A DNA stretch of 64,000 bases. Origin: Acidobacteriaceae bacterium (lineage in GTDB: Bacteria > Acidobacteriota > Terriglobia > Terriglobales > Acidobacteriaceae). The notes under the pieces were generated by a model. The model had not been told where the DNA came from. It made no database searches and saw only the letters and a list, made by a program, of their open reading frames with translations. The DNA is taken from positions 68,310-132,309 of the forward strand of contig PMAT01000115.1 of NCBI GenBank assembly GCA_003152695.1, given 5' to 3'. Position numbers and translations under genes: made by a program. This document shows positions 19,130-28,313 of this stretch, piece after piece (the first letter of the stretch is position 1; each line of letters opens with the position of its first letter).

Positions 19130-19891
19130 ATGGGCGTCGGAATCGAAGTGCGTGGACTGAATGCCTGGTATGGCAAGAACCAGTCGCTGAACTCCATCGA
19201 CATGACGGTGGCTGCCAACCACGTGACCGCGGTCATCGGCCCCTCGGGATGTGGCAAGAGCACCTACGTGCGCTGCCTCAATCGCATGCACGAGACCATT
19301 CCGGAGGCCCGCGCCGAAGGCTCGGTCAAGGTCGGCGAGATGGATGTTTACGGCAGCGGCTCCGATCCGGTCGAGGTGCGGCGGCGCATTGGCATGGTCT
19401 TCCAGAAGCCGAATCCGTTTCCCACCATGTCAATCTACGATAATGTTGCGGCCGGCCTGAAGCTGAACGGCTTCCGCAACCGCAAGCAGATGGACGAACT
19501 GGTCGAGCGTTCGCTGAAACTGGCGGCTTTGTGGGAAGAAGTGAAGGACTCTTTGCACAAGAAGTCAGGGGCGAGCCTGTCGGGCGGGCAACAGCAACGG
19601 CTGTGCATCGCGCGCGCCCTGGCGGTCGAGCCCGAAGTGCTGTTGATGGACGAGCCGGCCTCGGCCTTGGATCCCATCTCGACCAGTAAAATCGAAGAAC
19701 TCATATTTCAGTTGAAGCAGCACTATACCGTGGTCATCGTGACCCATAATATGCAGCAGGCCGCGCGTGTGGCCGAGTTTACCGGCTTTTTCCTCATGGG
19801 CAGTCTCATCGAGTACGACAAGACGGAAAAGATCTTTACCACCCCCGCCGACAAGCGGACGGAAGACTACATTACAGGCAGGTTTGGATAA
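19130..19891 (+). CDS. pstB: Phosphate ABC transporter ATPase PstB
   Basis: 253 residues. Walker [10 protein letters not shown] (about residues 38-46), Q-loop [10 protein letters not shown], signature [16 protein letters not shown], Walker [14 protein letters not shown], and the H-loop in VIVTHNM. Typical PstB length and the [15 protein letters not shown] N terminus. Energises phosphate import; stop and the next start overlap (TAATG). Confidence 0.97.
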   Translation: MGVGIEVRGLNAWYGKNQSLNSIDMTVAANHVTAVIGPSGCGKSTYVRCLNRMHETIPEARAEGSVKVGEMDVYGSGSDPVEVRRRIGMVFQKPNPFPTMSIYDNVAAGLKLNGFRNRKQMDELVERSLKLAALWEEVKDSLHKKSGASLSGGQQQRLCIARALAVEPEVLLMDEPASALDPISTSKIEELIFQLKQHYTVVIVTHNMQQAARVAEFTGFFLMGSLIEYDKTEKIFTTPADKRTEDYITGRFG

Positions 19892-20559
19892 TGCGCAGCC
19901 GCTTTCAGCAGGGACTGGACGAACTGAAAGAGAAACTGTTGCGGATGGGAGGCCTTGCCGAGCAGGCCATCGATCGCGCAACCGAAGCCTACCGCACCCG
20001 CGACAGCAAGTATTGCCAGATGGTGCTGGCCGGGGAGAGCGCGATCAACGACGCCGAACGCGAGATCGATGAACTCTCGCTCGACCTGCTGGCCATGCAG
20101 CAGCCTATGGCGGTCGATCTGCGCTTTATCCTGGCGGTGCTGAAGATCAACGCCGACTTGGAGCGCGTGGGCGACCAGGCAGTGAACATTGCGCAACGGG
20201 TGCTCGACCTGATCAGCGAACCCGAGGTGCAGTTGCCCGTGGATATTCCGCGCATGGCCGACAGCGTCAGCACCATGGTGCAACGCGCGCTCGAAGCCTT
20301 CCTCGATGGCAAAGCCGAGGTGGCCGAGGCGGTTCTCCAGATGGATGGCATCGTCGACCGCATGAAAGATGAAGCCTTCATTGTGCTGGTCCAGAAAATG
20401 CAAAACGAACCCGCGGTGACCCGCCCGGCGCTTAACGTACTGCTCATCTCGCGCAATCTGGAGCGCATCGCCGACCACGCCACCAATATCGCCGAAGACG
20501 TGATTTTCTGGGTGCGCGGCGCCGACGTGCGCCATGGCGGCGCTCACTACCGGCAGTAA
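19891..20559 (+). CDS. phoU: PhoU phosphate signalling protein (second copy)
   Basis: 222 residues, canonical PhoU length, two helical repeats with acidic motifs (LKINADLERVGDQAVNIAQRV and ISRNLERIADHATNIAED). Located in the classical place after pstB and overlapping its stop, so this is the likelier partner of PstB and PhoR; the copy at 15173 is a paralogue. Confidence 0.95.
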   Translation: MRSRFQQGLDELKEKLLRMGGLAEQAIDRATEAYRTRDSKYCQMVLAGESAINDAEREIDELSLDLLAMQQPMAVDLRFILAVLKINADLERVGDQAVNIAQRVLDLISEPEVQLPVDIPRMADSVSTMVQRALEAFLDGKAEVAEAVLQMDGIVDRMKDEAFIVLVQKMQNEPAVTRPALNVLLISRNLERIADHATNIAEDVIFWVRGADVRHGGAHYRQ

Positions 20560-20574
20560 ATCCCATTGCGATGG

Positions 20575-20603
20575 TTGACATCACAGTCCACATTCGCGAT
20601 ATT
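20575..20603 (+). promoter_or_regulatory. Sigma-70-type promoter
   Basis: TTGACA at 20575-20580, 17-base spacer, GATATT at 20598-20603. It lies about 75 bases upstream of the secreted protein gene at 20677. Confidence 0.5.
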
Positions 20604-20676
20604 GAGCTAACAGAGGCCAGCCTGCATCTAAGTAAGCGGGCCATCTGTCAGATCGAGACTGCCGGAAGGGAAGCCA

Positions 20677-21060
20677 ATGAAGAAGACGCTGGGCACGGCC
20701 GTGTTTCTACTGCTTGCACTGAATTGTTTTGCCTGGCAACTGCAATTCCCTTTGGGGGGATCGGGATCTCCAGACGCCGAGCGTAAGCCCACTCGCGTCA
20801 CCACGCGCACTCTTACCGGCGTCGTGCTCAGCAAGAGCGACACTCCCGTGAGCAACGCCGTGGTTTATCTGAAGAACATGAAGTCGCTGGCAGTGAAAAC
20901 CGTTATTGCCGGCAACGACGGCGCCTATCGCTTCCCTGAGCTCTCGCCCAATGTGGATTATGAGATCTATGCGCAGCGCGAGGGCAAAAAGAGCGACACG
21001 AAAACCTTGAGCCAGTTCGACGACCGGCAGAAGGCCAACATCATTTTGCGAATCAAGTAG
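20677..21060 (+). CDS. Small secreted protein with a carboxypeptidase-regulatory-like (Cna-B type) domain
   Basis: 127 residues. Signal peptide (KKTLGTAVFLLLALNCFA), then one beta-sandwich repeat (LTGVVLSKSDTPVSNAVVYL ... GAYRFPELSPNVDYEIYA) of the CarboxypepD_reg type, frequent in exported acidobacterial proteins. AAGGG upstream supports the ATG. Likely extracytoplasmic; function unknown. Monocistronic between a promoter and convergent thiE. Confidence 0.8.
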   Translation: MKKTLGTAVFLLLALNCFAWQLQFPLGGSGSPDAERKPTRVTTRTLTGVVLSKSDTPVSNAVVYLKNMKSLAVKTVIAGNDGAYRFPELSPNVDYEIYAQREGKKSDTKTLSQFDDRQKANIILRIK

Positions 21061-21110
21061 CGGGAAGCTGTTACGGAACGGGCTTTTCGCCCTTCGCTCT
21101 TCTTTTCGGC

Positions 21111-21791
21111 TTAGGATGAGGAACGAGTGGGTTCCAACTCGCGCAGGCGGCGTACCGTCTCCGCGACATCGCCGTTCTGAAACAATCGAATCCCCGCGAC
21201 CCCGGCGGCGCCTGCGGCGAGGCACGCTTCGGCGTTCGCCAGAGTGACTCCCCCCAGCGCCAATATCGCAAAGCGTTGCGACACTGGTTTTGCGTTGTTC
21301 AGAGACGCCGATCCGCACGCGGCGCACAGCACGTCGATCCCGATCCCTAGTACACCGGTGTGTGCCTTCTCGAAAATCGGTGCCAAGACCGCGAAGTTTG
21401 CTCCCTGATCAGCGGCGGCACGCACCTCTTCGATCGTGTGGGCTGAGACCGCAATCACCGGCGCGCGATCGCTGGCTTGCATCCACAGCGCGCGAACCTC
21501 TGGGACGTCCAGCTCGCTTGCGGGAAGGTGCACGCCGTCGGCCCCGGCCGCGAGCGCAACGTCGGTGCGCCCGTTGATCAGCAGCTTTGCCGTCGCGGAA
21601 TGATCTCGGACCACTTGCACCGCCTCGCGCGCCAGCCGTTCCACATCGCGCGCCGCCAGATCCTTCTCGCGAAGCTGAATGTAGTCAACGCCGGCGCGCG
21701 CCGCCTCGCCGATCCTGACGAGTAATCGGCTGCGCTGCTGCGCGTCCGTTCCGGCAAGGCCCTTGCGGTCCGTGATGTAGTAGAGCAGCAT
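21111..21791 (-). CDS. thiE: Thiamine-phosphate synthase (ThiE/TenI family)
   Basis: 226 residues from ATG 21791; the frame extends to 21893 but family similarity starts at LLYYITDRKGL. TIM-barrel motifs: DYIQLREKDL near residue 41, LLINGRTDVALAAGADGVHL, and a phosphate-binding end AAGAAGVAGIRLF. ThiE joins HMP-PP and thiazole phosphate. The VHLPASELDVPEVR segment differs from the usual VHLGQED, so a TenI-like role cannot be excluded. Divergent from pgeF; no other thi gene nearby. Confidence 0.82.
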   Translation of the reverse strand: MLLYYITDRKGLAGTDAQQRSRLLVRIGEAARAGVDYIQLREKDLAARDVERLAREAVQVVRDHSATAKLLINGRTDVALAAGADGVHLPASELDVPEVRALWMQASDRAPVIAVSAHTIEEVRAAADQGANFAVLAPIFEKAHTGVLGIGIDVLCAACGSASLNNAKPVSQRFAILALGGVTLANAEACLAAGAAGVAGIRLFQNGDVAETVRRLRELEPTRSSS

Positions 21792-21863
21792 CGCCGCAGT
21801 GATTGTATTCCGCTGAGCGCGAGGCGCAGAATTCGAGCCAAGCTGTTCCATTAGAATAGAGGC

Positions 21864-22805
21864 GTGTCCGCGCGCCCGAATTCCAACCCCCATTCCTCAC
21901 GGCGGAAATCTCAACCGGACCAACCCGCGGTTGCAAACGGAAACGCGCTCGAGATTCTGCGCGCGCCAAGCCTCGCGGCCCTGCCCTGGCTGGTGCATGG
22001 ATTCAGTACCCGACGGGGCGGGGTCTCAACATGCTACGGCGGCCGGAGCTTGAACCTCGGCCTTACCCCGGCGGACAGCAAGGAAAACGTCGAGCGTAAC
22101 CGCGCGCTGTTCCTTGAAGCGCTGGGCGCGGCGAGGCAAAACTCCGGCGGCGTTTGGCCGCTGGTGCAAATGAAACAGATGCACTCGGCGGTGGTTCATC
22201 GCGTGAGCGAGCCGCCACGCGCGCCGCTCGCGGGTGACGGCATCATCACCAACACGCCCGCATTGCTGCTGGCCATCAAGACTGCCGATTGCGTTCCCGT
22301 GTTAGTGGCTGACGTGAAGCGCCGCGTGATTGGCGCATTCCACGCAGGCTGGCGCGGTACCGCCGCCCGCATCGTGGAGAAGGGCGTGGGCGAAATGCGC
22401 CGGCAGTTTGGCAGCGTGCCGCGCGATCTGCGCGCCGCTATCGGGCCGTCCATCCGGCGCTGCTGCTATCAGGTTGGCCCCGAAGTTCGTGCCGAGTTCG
22501 ACTCGCAATTCCCCTACAGCAGCGATCTCTTCGAAGAAGTCTTCGACGCGAACGCCATCCACGTTCGCTATCCCATGTTGTTCCTGACCGCGCGGGCTCC
22601 CGGTCACAGCGAGCTTGGTCCCGAACTGCATCTTGATCTGGTTGAGGCCAACCGCCGACAGCTCGAAGACGCCGGGCTGCGTGCCGAGCACATCAGCATC
22701 GTCGACGGATGCACCGCGTGCGACACCGCGCGCTTCTTCTCGCACCGCGCCACGTTCGGCAAAACCGGACGCATGATGGCCGCCATCGGCATCCGGGCAG
22801 AATGA
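21864..22805 (+). CDS. pgeF: PgeF/YfiH-family multicopper-oxidase-like (LACC1-type) protein
   Basis: 313 residues from GTG 21864. Conserved family segments WLVHGFSTRRGGVST, KQMHSAVVH, IKTADCVPVLVAD, AFHAGWRGTAARIVEKG and GPSIRRCCYQVGPEV hold the zinc-type His and Cys ligands. Members act as purine nucleoside phosphorylase/adenosine deaminase-like enzymes, or edit peptidoglycan precursors in E. coli (PgeF). The first 35 residues are variable, so a later start is possible. Confidence 0.88.
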   Translation: MSARPNSNPHSSRRKSQPDQPAVANGNALEILRAPSLAALPWLVHGFSTRRGGVSTCYGGRSLNLGLTPADSKENVERNRALFLEALGAARQNSGGVWPLVQMKQMHSAVVHRVSEPPRAPLAGDGIITNTPALLLAIKTADCVPVLVADVKRRVIGAFHAGWRGTAARIVEKGVGEMRRQFGSVPRDLRAAIGPSIRRCCYQVGPEVRAEFDSQFPYSSDLFEEVFDANAIHVRYPMLFLTARAPGHSELGPELHLDLVEANRRQLEDAGLRAEHISIVDGCTACDTARFFSHRATFGKTGRMMAAIGIRAE

Positions 22806-22852
22806 GATCACCCGCGTCGCCAAAACAAAACGGGCCGGAGATTTCTCCCCGG

Positions 22853-22971
22853 CCACTAACCACTATCCACTGACCACTATCCACTGACCACTATCCACTA
22901 ACCACTATCCACTAACCACTATCCACTAACCACTATCCACTAATCACTATCCACTAATCACTATCCACTAT
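22853..22971. repeat. 14-bp tandem repeat (8.5 copies) running into the pruA stop codon
   Basis: Unit ccactaaccactat repeated eight times with A/G and C/T variants (ccactgaccactat, ccactaatcactat), then half a unit. The last copy includes 22968-22970, the TAG stop of pruA read on the minus strand. There are no spacers, so it is a minisatellite, not CRISPR. Confidence 0.9.
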
Positions 22972-24593
22972 CTCCTGACCTTCTCCCCAATCGACTTTGC
23001 CTGGGTGAACAGCAACAAATAGTCCGGCCCGCCCGCCTTCGAGTCTGTGCCCGACATATTGAAGCCGCCGAAGGGATGCGCGCCCACCATGGCTCCCGTG
23101 CACTTGCGATTGATGTACAGGTTGCCGACGTGGAACTGCTCTTTGGCCGCCTCGATCTTATCTTCCGACGTGGTATAGACCGCGCCGGTCAGGCCGAACT
23201 CGGTGTTGTTGGCGATTTCAAGCCCATGTTCGAAGCCGCGCGACTTGATCACCGCCAGCACCGGGCCGAAGATTTCCTGCTGCGAAATTGTCGCCATGGG
23301 ATCGACATCGGCAATCACCGTGGGCTGGATGAAGAAGCCATCGCCGGCTTCGGTGGCGCGCGCGCCGCCGGTAATCAGCCTTCCGCCTTCCGCAATGCCC
23401 TTCTCGATATAGCCCAGAATCGACTTCATCGATTTCTCGTTGACCACCGGGCCCATCCCCGGGTTCTGCGTGGGGTCGCCAACCGTGATCTTCTCCACGC
23501 GCTCCTTCAGGCGTTGCAAAAATTTGTCGTATACGCGCTCATCCACGATGGCGCGCGAGCACGCCGAGCACTTCTGCCCGCTGAATCCAAACGCCGCGGA
23601 GGCCACGCCCTCGACCGCCGCATCGAGATCGGCGTCAGTGTCCACCACGATGGAGTCCTTGCCGCCCATCTCCAGGACAGTGCGCTTGATCCAAATTTGG
23701 CCGGGTTGCTGCACCGCGGCGCGCTGGTTGATGTGCAGTCCCACTTCCTTCGATCCGGTGAACGCGATGTAGCGCGTCTTGGGGTGCTCGACGATGGCAT
23801 TGCCAAAACTGTTGCCATGGCCGGGACAGAAGTTGACCACGCCGTCGGGGAGGCCGGCCTCTTCCAGGAGCTCGAAGAACTTCGCCGCGATGGTGGGCGA
23901 ATCGCTCGAGGGCTTCAGGATGACCGTGTTGCCACTGACGACGGAGGCCAGCGTCATGCCGCCCATGATGGCGCCGGGAAAATTCCACGGCGGAATCACC
24001 ACGCCCACGCCCAGCGGGATGTAGCGCAGGTAGTCGCGCTCGCCCGGCAACTGCACGGGCGGCTCGGCCTTGGAGAGGCGCAGCGCTTCCAAGGCGTAGA
24101 AGTCGCAGAAGTCGATCAGTTCGGCGATGTCGCCATCGGCCTCGGCCCAGTTCTTGCCGACCTCAAAGATCATCCACGCCATCAGCTCGAACTTGCGCTC
24201 GCGCAGCAGCGCGCTCACCCGGAACAGCAGGTTGGTGCGCTCCTCGATGGAGGCGAATTTCCAGGTCTCGAACGCCTTCAGCGCAGCCTGCATCGCGGGC
24301 TCAACCTCGCTCGCGCTCGCCGCCTGATGAATGCCGACAATCTCCGACGGCTTGGCCGGATTAAGCGATTGCGTCTTCTCCGCGGTCTTCAGGTGACGGC
24401 CGCCGATGACCAGTTCGTATTCGCGGCCCAGTTCGTTGCGGACTTTCTCGATGGCCGCCTTCATGCGGCGCGCGTTTTCCGGGTTGCTGAAATCAACCGA
24501 GGGTTCATTCTTGAAGGTGGCGGGAATCTGGGCGTTGTTGACGGTAGCGGAAATGCGAGTTCCTTCCCGGGCGGGAGTTGTTGTGGTAGCCAT
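22968..24593 (-). CDS. pruA: L-glutamate gamma-semialdehyde (1-pyrroline-5-carboxylate) dehydrogenase
   Basis: 541 residues, monofunctional P5CDH of the aldehyde dehydrogenase superfamily. Catalytic Cys in GFSGQKCSACSRAIV, catalytic Glu in VLEMGGKDSIVV, NAD-binding FTGSKEVGLHINQRAA, and a C-terminal GGFNMSGTDSKAGGPDYL typical of the PruA/RocA subgroup. Converts glutamate semialdehyde to glutamate in proline breakdown. No proline dehydrogenase is adjacent. Its stop lies inside a 14-bp tandem repeat. Confidence 0.94.
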   Translation of the reverse strand: MATTTTPAREGTRISATVNNAQIPATFKNEPSVDFSNPENARRMKAAIEKVRNELGREYELVIGGRHLKTAEKTQSLNPAKPSEIVGIHQAASASEVEPAMQAALKAFETWKFASIEERTNLLFRVSALLRERKFELMAWMIFEVGKNWAEADGDIAELIDFCDFYALEALRLSKAEPPVQLPGERDYLRYIPLGVGVVIPPWNFPGAIMGGMTLASVVSGNTVILKPSSDSPTIAAKFFELLEEAGLPDGVVNFCPGHGNSFGNAIVEHPKTRYIAFTGSKEVGLHINQRAAVQQPGQIWIKRTVLEMGGKDSIVVDTDADLDAAVEGVASAAFGFSGQKCSACSRAIVDERVYDKFLQRLKERVEKITVGDPTQNPGMGPVVNEKSMKSILGYIEKGIAEGGRLITGGARATEAGDGFFIQPTVIADVDPMATISQQEIFGPVLAVIKSRGFEHGLEIANNTEFGLTGAVYTTSEDKIEAAKEQFHVGNLYINRKCTGAMVGAHPFGGFNMSGTDSKAGGPDYLLLFTQAKSIGEKVRR

Positions 24594-24840
24594 AAGTGCG
24601 TCCTCTCAGATGTTGGTCAGTGCAGTTTTAGTAGATGCCGTGCGCTGCGGCAGGATGCGGCACGAGCGCAGGCCGATCTCTAATGATAAGCGCGGGCGAG
24701 GGCTTTGTCTTGTGAGGCCCGTGCCGAACGAGGACGCGCCGAGGCGATCACGAGTAGGACGGTCAAAGGTATCTGTCCTTTCTGGTTCGTCTTGTGGTTT
24801 ATTGTTGACGTAGGGGCGAAAGAATGGCGAAATATATCAA

Positions 24841-25683
24841 ATGACTAGAACTCGCCCTAAGCGGTTACACCATGACGAGGTGGGTCCATGGTCCGAGCTA
24901 AAGCTCGAGATTCTCAGAAAGTATGCAACCGCCTATTCCACGATCCTGACGGAGAAGGGTTTTCATCACTCCTATGTTGACGCATTCGCCGGATCTGGAC
25001 ACCACCTTTCCAAGCGAACCGGAGAGCTAATTCCGGGGAGCCCTCTCAACGCCCTGGATGTCAAGCCGCCATTCGACAATTTCTACCTTATCGACCTTGA
25101 TGCTGTAAAGGTTGATGAACTCCGCAAACTCACAGCCGACAAGAACAATGTCCACGTTTTTGGCGGTGATTCCAATTCAATACTGCTTTCTGAAGTGTTC
25201 CCGAACATTCGATACGAGAGTTATAAGCGCGCACTATGCATCCTCGATCCTTATGGGCTTCACCTCAACTGGACCGTAATTGCTGAAGCCGCTAAGCTAC
25301 GCACTATTGAAATATTTCTGAATTTTCCCGTGCTTGACATGAACCGGAATGTACTCTGGCGTACCGAAGATGCTTCGGGTGAGAGCGTTGTCCGCATGAA
25401 CGCGTTTTGGGGAGGCGAGTCTTGGAGGGATGTGGCCTACAGCTCTGACGCCAATCTGTTTGACATAAAAGAGAAACAGACCAACGAAGTCATTGCTGAA
25501 GCCTTTCGAGAGCGCTTGCGGACCGTGGCTGGATTCAAGCACGTGCCAGAACCGGCCCCAATGCGGAACTCGAAAGGCGCGGTTCTTTATTACCTATTCT
25601 TCGCAGCACAGCAGCCAGCGGCAGAAAAAATAGTAACGGACATCTTCAGCGCGTACCGCAAACGAGGGATGCTGCATGGCTGA
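24841..25683 (+). CDS. tcmP: Three-Cys-motif partner protein TcmP
   Basis: 280 residues, TcmP family. The N terminus HDEVGPWSELKLEILRKYA and YVDAFAGSG are characteristic, and a methyltransferase-like fold is suggested by YLIDLDAVKVDEL and CILDPYGLHLNW. It pairs almost invariably with a three-Cys-motif protein, which is the next gene overlapping by 8 bases. Biochemical role unknown; these pairs are scattered among bacteria and mobile DNA. The 250-base upstream gap 24594-24840 shows no clear promoter apart from a TTGACG at 24805. Base composition is lower in GC than the neighbours, consistent with transfer. Confidence 0.85.
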   Translation: MTRTRPKRLHHDEVGPWSELKLEILRKYATAYSTILTEKGFHHSYVDAFAGSGHHLSKRTGELIPGSPLNALDVKPPFDNFYLIDLDAVKVDELRKLTADKNNVHVFGGDSNSILLSEVFPNIRYESYKRALCILDPYGLHLNWTVIAEAAKLRTIEIFLNFPVLDMNRNVLWRTEDASGESVVRMNAFWGGESWRDVAYSSDANLFDIKEKQTNEVIAEAFRERLRTVAGFKHVPEPAPMRNSKGAVLYYLFFAAQQPAAEKIVTDIFSAYRKRGMLHG

Positions 25684-26422
25684 ACGCTCAAAGATCGAAT
25701 GGACGGATGCGACGTGGAACCCGGTTCGCGGCTGCACTAAGATCAGTCCGGGCTGCGCCCATTGCTACGCCGCTGTGTTTGCTGAACGATTCCGTGGCGT
25801 CAAAGGCCATCCCTACGAGCAAGGGTTTGATATTAGGCTCGTGCCGGAGAAGCTGAATGAGCCTTTGAAATGGCGCTCACCCAGACGCGTATTCGTCAAT
25901 TCCATGAGCGACTTGTTTCATGAGGCTGTTCCAGACGACTACATTGCTTCCGTTGTGGATGTGATGGTCCGGGCGGATTGGCATACATTTCAGGTGCTTA
26001 CGAAGCGGTCCCGGCGTATGCGCGACCTGCTAAGAACATGTCTCAGGTTTGCGGCAGCCAAACCGCACATCTGGTGGGGAGTAAGTGTTGAAAATCAAAA
26101 GCACGGGCTGCCCAGGATCGAGCACCTGCGCTCCACACCAGCAGCGGTAAAATTCCTATCCATCGAACCCCTGCTAGAGGATTTGGGGACGATCAACCTA
26201 TCTCGTATCGACTGGGTGATTGTTGGCGGAGAAAGCGGATTCGGGGCTAGGCCAATGTTGCCGCAATGGGTAACCTCCATCCGCAGCCAGTGCCGGGAAC
26301 ATGGTGTTCCGTTCTTCTTCAAGCAGTGGGGCGGTGTTCGCAAGAAGCGAACTGGGCGTTTGCTGGATGGACAAACCTACGACGAGATGCCACCGACAAC
26401 CCTGAGAGTCCTCTCGGCATGA
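25676..26422 (+). CDS. Three-Cys-motif protein, phage Gp37/Gp68 family (DUF5131)
   Basis: 248 residues. Starts KIEWTDATWNPVRGCTKISP, then GCAHCYA: three cysteines (Cys20, Cys27, Cys30) of the CxxxxxxCxxC type, reminiscent of a radical-SAM cluster site but with different spacing. Family segments VFVNSMSDLFHE, FQVLTKRSRRM, WWGVSVENQ and WVIVGGESGFGARPM are all present, and PFFFKQWGG at the end. Overlaps tcmP by 8 bases with GAGGG upstream of its ATG. The pair probably works as one system; reaction not known. Confidence 0.88.
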   Translation: MAERSKIEWTDATWNPVRGCTKISPGCAHCYAAVFAERFRGVKGHPYEQGFDIRLVPEKLNEPLKWRSPRRVFVNSMSDLFHEAVPDDYIASVVDVMVRADWHTFQVLTKRSRRMRDLLRTCLRFAAAKPHIWWGVSVENQKHGLPRIEHLRSTPAAVKFLSIEPLLEDLGTINLSRIDWVIVGGESGFGARPMLPQWVTSIRSQCREHGVPFFFKQWGGVRKKRTGRLLDGQTYDEMPPTTLRVLSA

Positions 26423-26447
26423 ACCTGCAAATCACCTGACCGAATCG

Positions 26448-26909
26448 CTACGTGCCGATGTCCATCCACTCCGGATGGTAGTCCTTCCAGATGCCCGTTC
26501 CGGCCGAGATCTGGCGGACGGGAGCGTCTTCGGCGTGCTTGGCGGTACGTACCCACTCCCAGGCGTGCAGGATTTCGGAGCTGTCGAAGTAACGAGTCTC
26601 GGCCTCAAGGATGGCTGCGCCCGCGGTAACGATCGCCACAATCTCTTCCCACTTATCGGCGCCCACCACCGCCATCCGCGCGATGTGGTCGGTGTGCTTC
26701 TGGAGAAATCGCATTTCCTCCCAGCGCGCTCCCCAGTCGGCGCCATGCATCTGCGAAAGATCGGCGACAATGCCGATGGGCTTGTGTTTGCGCTGGGTAA
26801 TCACGATTTCGATTTGCGGCTCAAACGCCTTAATGTCTTCGGCCGTCAGTTTGCCGACCACCTTGAAGCCCAGTACTCCCCCAAAGCTCTCCTTGAGACG
26901 TTCGATCAT
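26448..26909 (-). CDS. SpoIIAA-like (STAS-fold) domain protein
   Basis: 153 residues from ATG 26909 (GGAG upstream); the open frame reaches 26966 but lacks a ribosome site there. GVLGFKVVGKLTAEDIKAFE with ADLSQMHGADW and VVGADKWEEIV fits the SpoIIAA-like family (PF11964), small soluble STAS-like proteins of unknown role. The C-terminal 35 residues (ISAGTGIWKDYHPEWMD) extend beyond the core domain. Confidence 0.7.
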   Translation of the reverse strand: MIERLKESFGGVLGFKVVGKLTAEDIKAFEPQIEIVITQRKHKPIGIVADLSQMHGADWGARWEEMRFLQKHTDHIARMAVVGADKWEEIVAIVTAGAAILEAETRYFDSSEILHAWEWVRTAKHAEDAPVRQISAGTGIWKDYHPEWMDIGT

Positions 26910-27093
26910 GGCGTGCGCGCTCCTTCTGTTAGCAGGTCGAGATAACTGCAAGATACTGTTGTACACGATTGTCGGTATTCCATTGCATAAATTCCTTCAC
27001 GCTTTGGCCGCACTATGCAATACGGCGGCAGCAGGCTCAGGCTTCGGAACCAGCTGAACGCTAATGCCGAAAAGGGGCTGTTTCGGCGGCAGC

Positions 27094-28290
27094 TTAGACG
27101 GCGCTGCCTGCCGCCAAACTTTTCGGGGTCCCGGGCCCCGCGGACGGACTCGCGGCAAGCCTCTGATGGTCGACCCAGCGGGCCCGAATGCGCAGGAATG
27201 GCCACTCAATCACAAGAAAGGTGACGGCAGCCACAAACAGACTGGCAGCTAGACACAAGAAATAGACAGCCCACAAGCCGAAGATGCCGCGACTCGACCA
27301 GCCGGACAACCAATTGCGCATGAGGATCAGCATACCAGTGTGGTTAAGGTAGAGGCCAAACGAGAGGCGACTCACCAGGTAGAAGACCTTCGAGCGGAGT
27401 ATACCCGGTAGGGGAAGAGCAGAAATCGCATATAGCTCCAGCGAGCCGTAGATAAGGCCGAGCGCTGTGAAATTCAGCAATAGAGAATCAATTCTGTAGA
27501 GTCCGAAACCACAAATCACCATCATTCCAGCAGCCACCGCCGTGAAGGTTTTCAGGCGCAGCCAGGCCTTGTGGAAGACGGAAAGCCATGCCAGCAAGAC
27601 CCCAACCGCAAGACCGTCGGCATGGGTATAAATCGGAAGGTACAACTCTATCCGCAAGTCGCTGTCAATCAGATAGGAGTGGGCAATCACCCAGGCGCGA
27701 GCTAAGACCAAGGCCACTATCGTTATACAGGGCACGATCCACAAGCGACGGGGCAACAGTATGAGTACAAATAGCGACAGTAATATTGGGGCGGCAATGT
27801 AAAACTGTTCTTCCGTGGATAAGGACCAACCACCCCCTAGCTGGCCGGGGAAGATGTTCGACAGAAAAAACCCATCGGGCCAGATAGTCGCGACGCTGCT
27901 CCGTTTGAAATACAATGCGGCCGCGGCAAATATCACGAAACTGAAATATAACGGCCAGATACGAAGCCCGCGACGTAGCAGAAAATGCCCAATGCGAATT
28001 CGCCCCGTGCGATCCAGTTCTTTCCAGAGCTGAGTCCCGATTAATAGTCCACTCAAAACGAAGAACAGATCGACGCCGGTCCAGCCCCATCGGAGTATCT
28101 GAAAGTGCGGTATGAGAGGGGCGGCATGAAAGAAACCGGCATAATGTCCAGTGAATACCAGTAGGATGGCGGCGCTGCGCAGGACGTCGAGTGCTGCAAC
28201 ATTCGCTCGAGGCGGATGAAAGAGATCGTCCAGCCCTTCCCTGAAACCAGCGGGAATTCTGACGGGTGCTTTCACGTTCCCGACCCTCAT
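27094..28290 (-). CDS. Acyltransferase 3 family membrane protein (OafA/YrhL-like)
   Basis: 398 residues, about ten transmembrane helices. ALDVLRSAAILLVFTGHY near residue 33 gives the conserved His, followed by GWTGVDLFFVLSGLLIG, FLLRRGLRIWPLYF and GGWSLSTEEQFY, all typical of acyltransferase 3. Such enzymes O-acylate surface sugars or lipids. Its GC content is visibly lower than the flanking dacB and it stands alone, so horizontal acquisition is possible. Confidence 0.85.
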   Translation of the reverse strand: MRVGNVKAPVRIPAGFREGLDDLFHPPRANVAALDVLRSAAILLVFTGHYAGFFHAAPLIPHFQILRWGWTGVDLFFVLSGLLIGTQLWKELDRTGRIRIGHFLLRRGLRIWPLYFSFVIFAAAALYFKRSSVATIWPDGFFLSNIFPGQLGGGWSLSTEEQFYIAAPILLSLFVLILLPRRLWIVPCITIVALVLARAWVIAHSYLIDSDLRIELYLPIYTHADGLAVGVLLAWLSVFHKAWLRLKTFTAVAAGMMVICGFGLYRIDSLLLNFTALGLIYGSLELYAISALPLPGILRSKVFYLVSRLSFGLYLNHTGMLILMRNWLSGWSSRGIFGLWAVYFLCLAASLFVAAVTFLVIEWPFLRIRARWVDHQRLAASPSAGPGTPKSLAAGSAV

Positions 28291-28313
28291 GAACTAACAC
28301 TTCAAGCAGGCAG

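Noticed and set aside
22853..22971. CRISPR array
   Set aside because: The 14-bp units are contiguous with no spacers and no cas genes are nearby; it is a minisatellite.
23076..24683. 535-residue plus-strand frame opposite pruA
   Set aside because: Antisense shadow; His/Arg-rich composition with no domain, and pruA is intact.
24841..26422. Prophage remnant because of the phage Gp37/Gp68 name
   Set aside because: No integrase, capsid, tail or attachment site is present; only the two-gene pair is supported.
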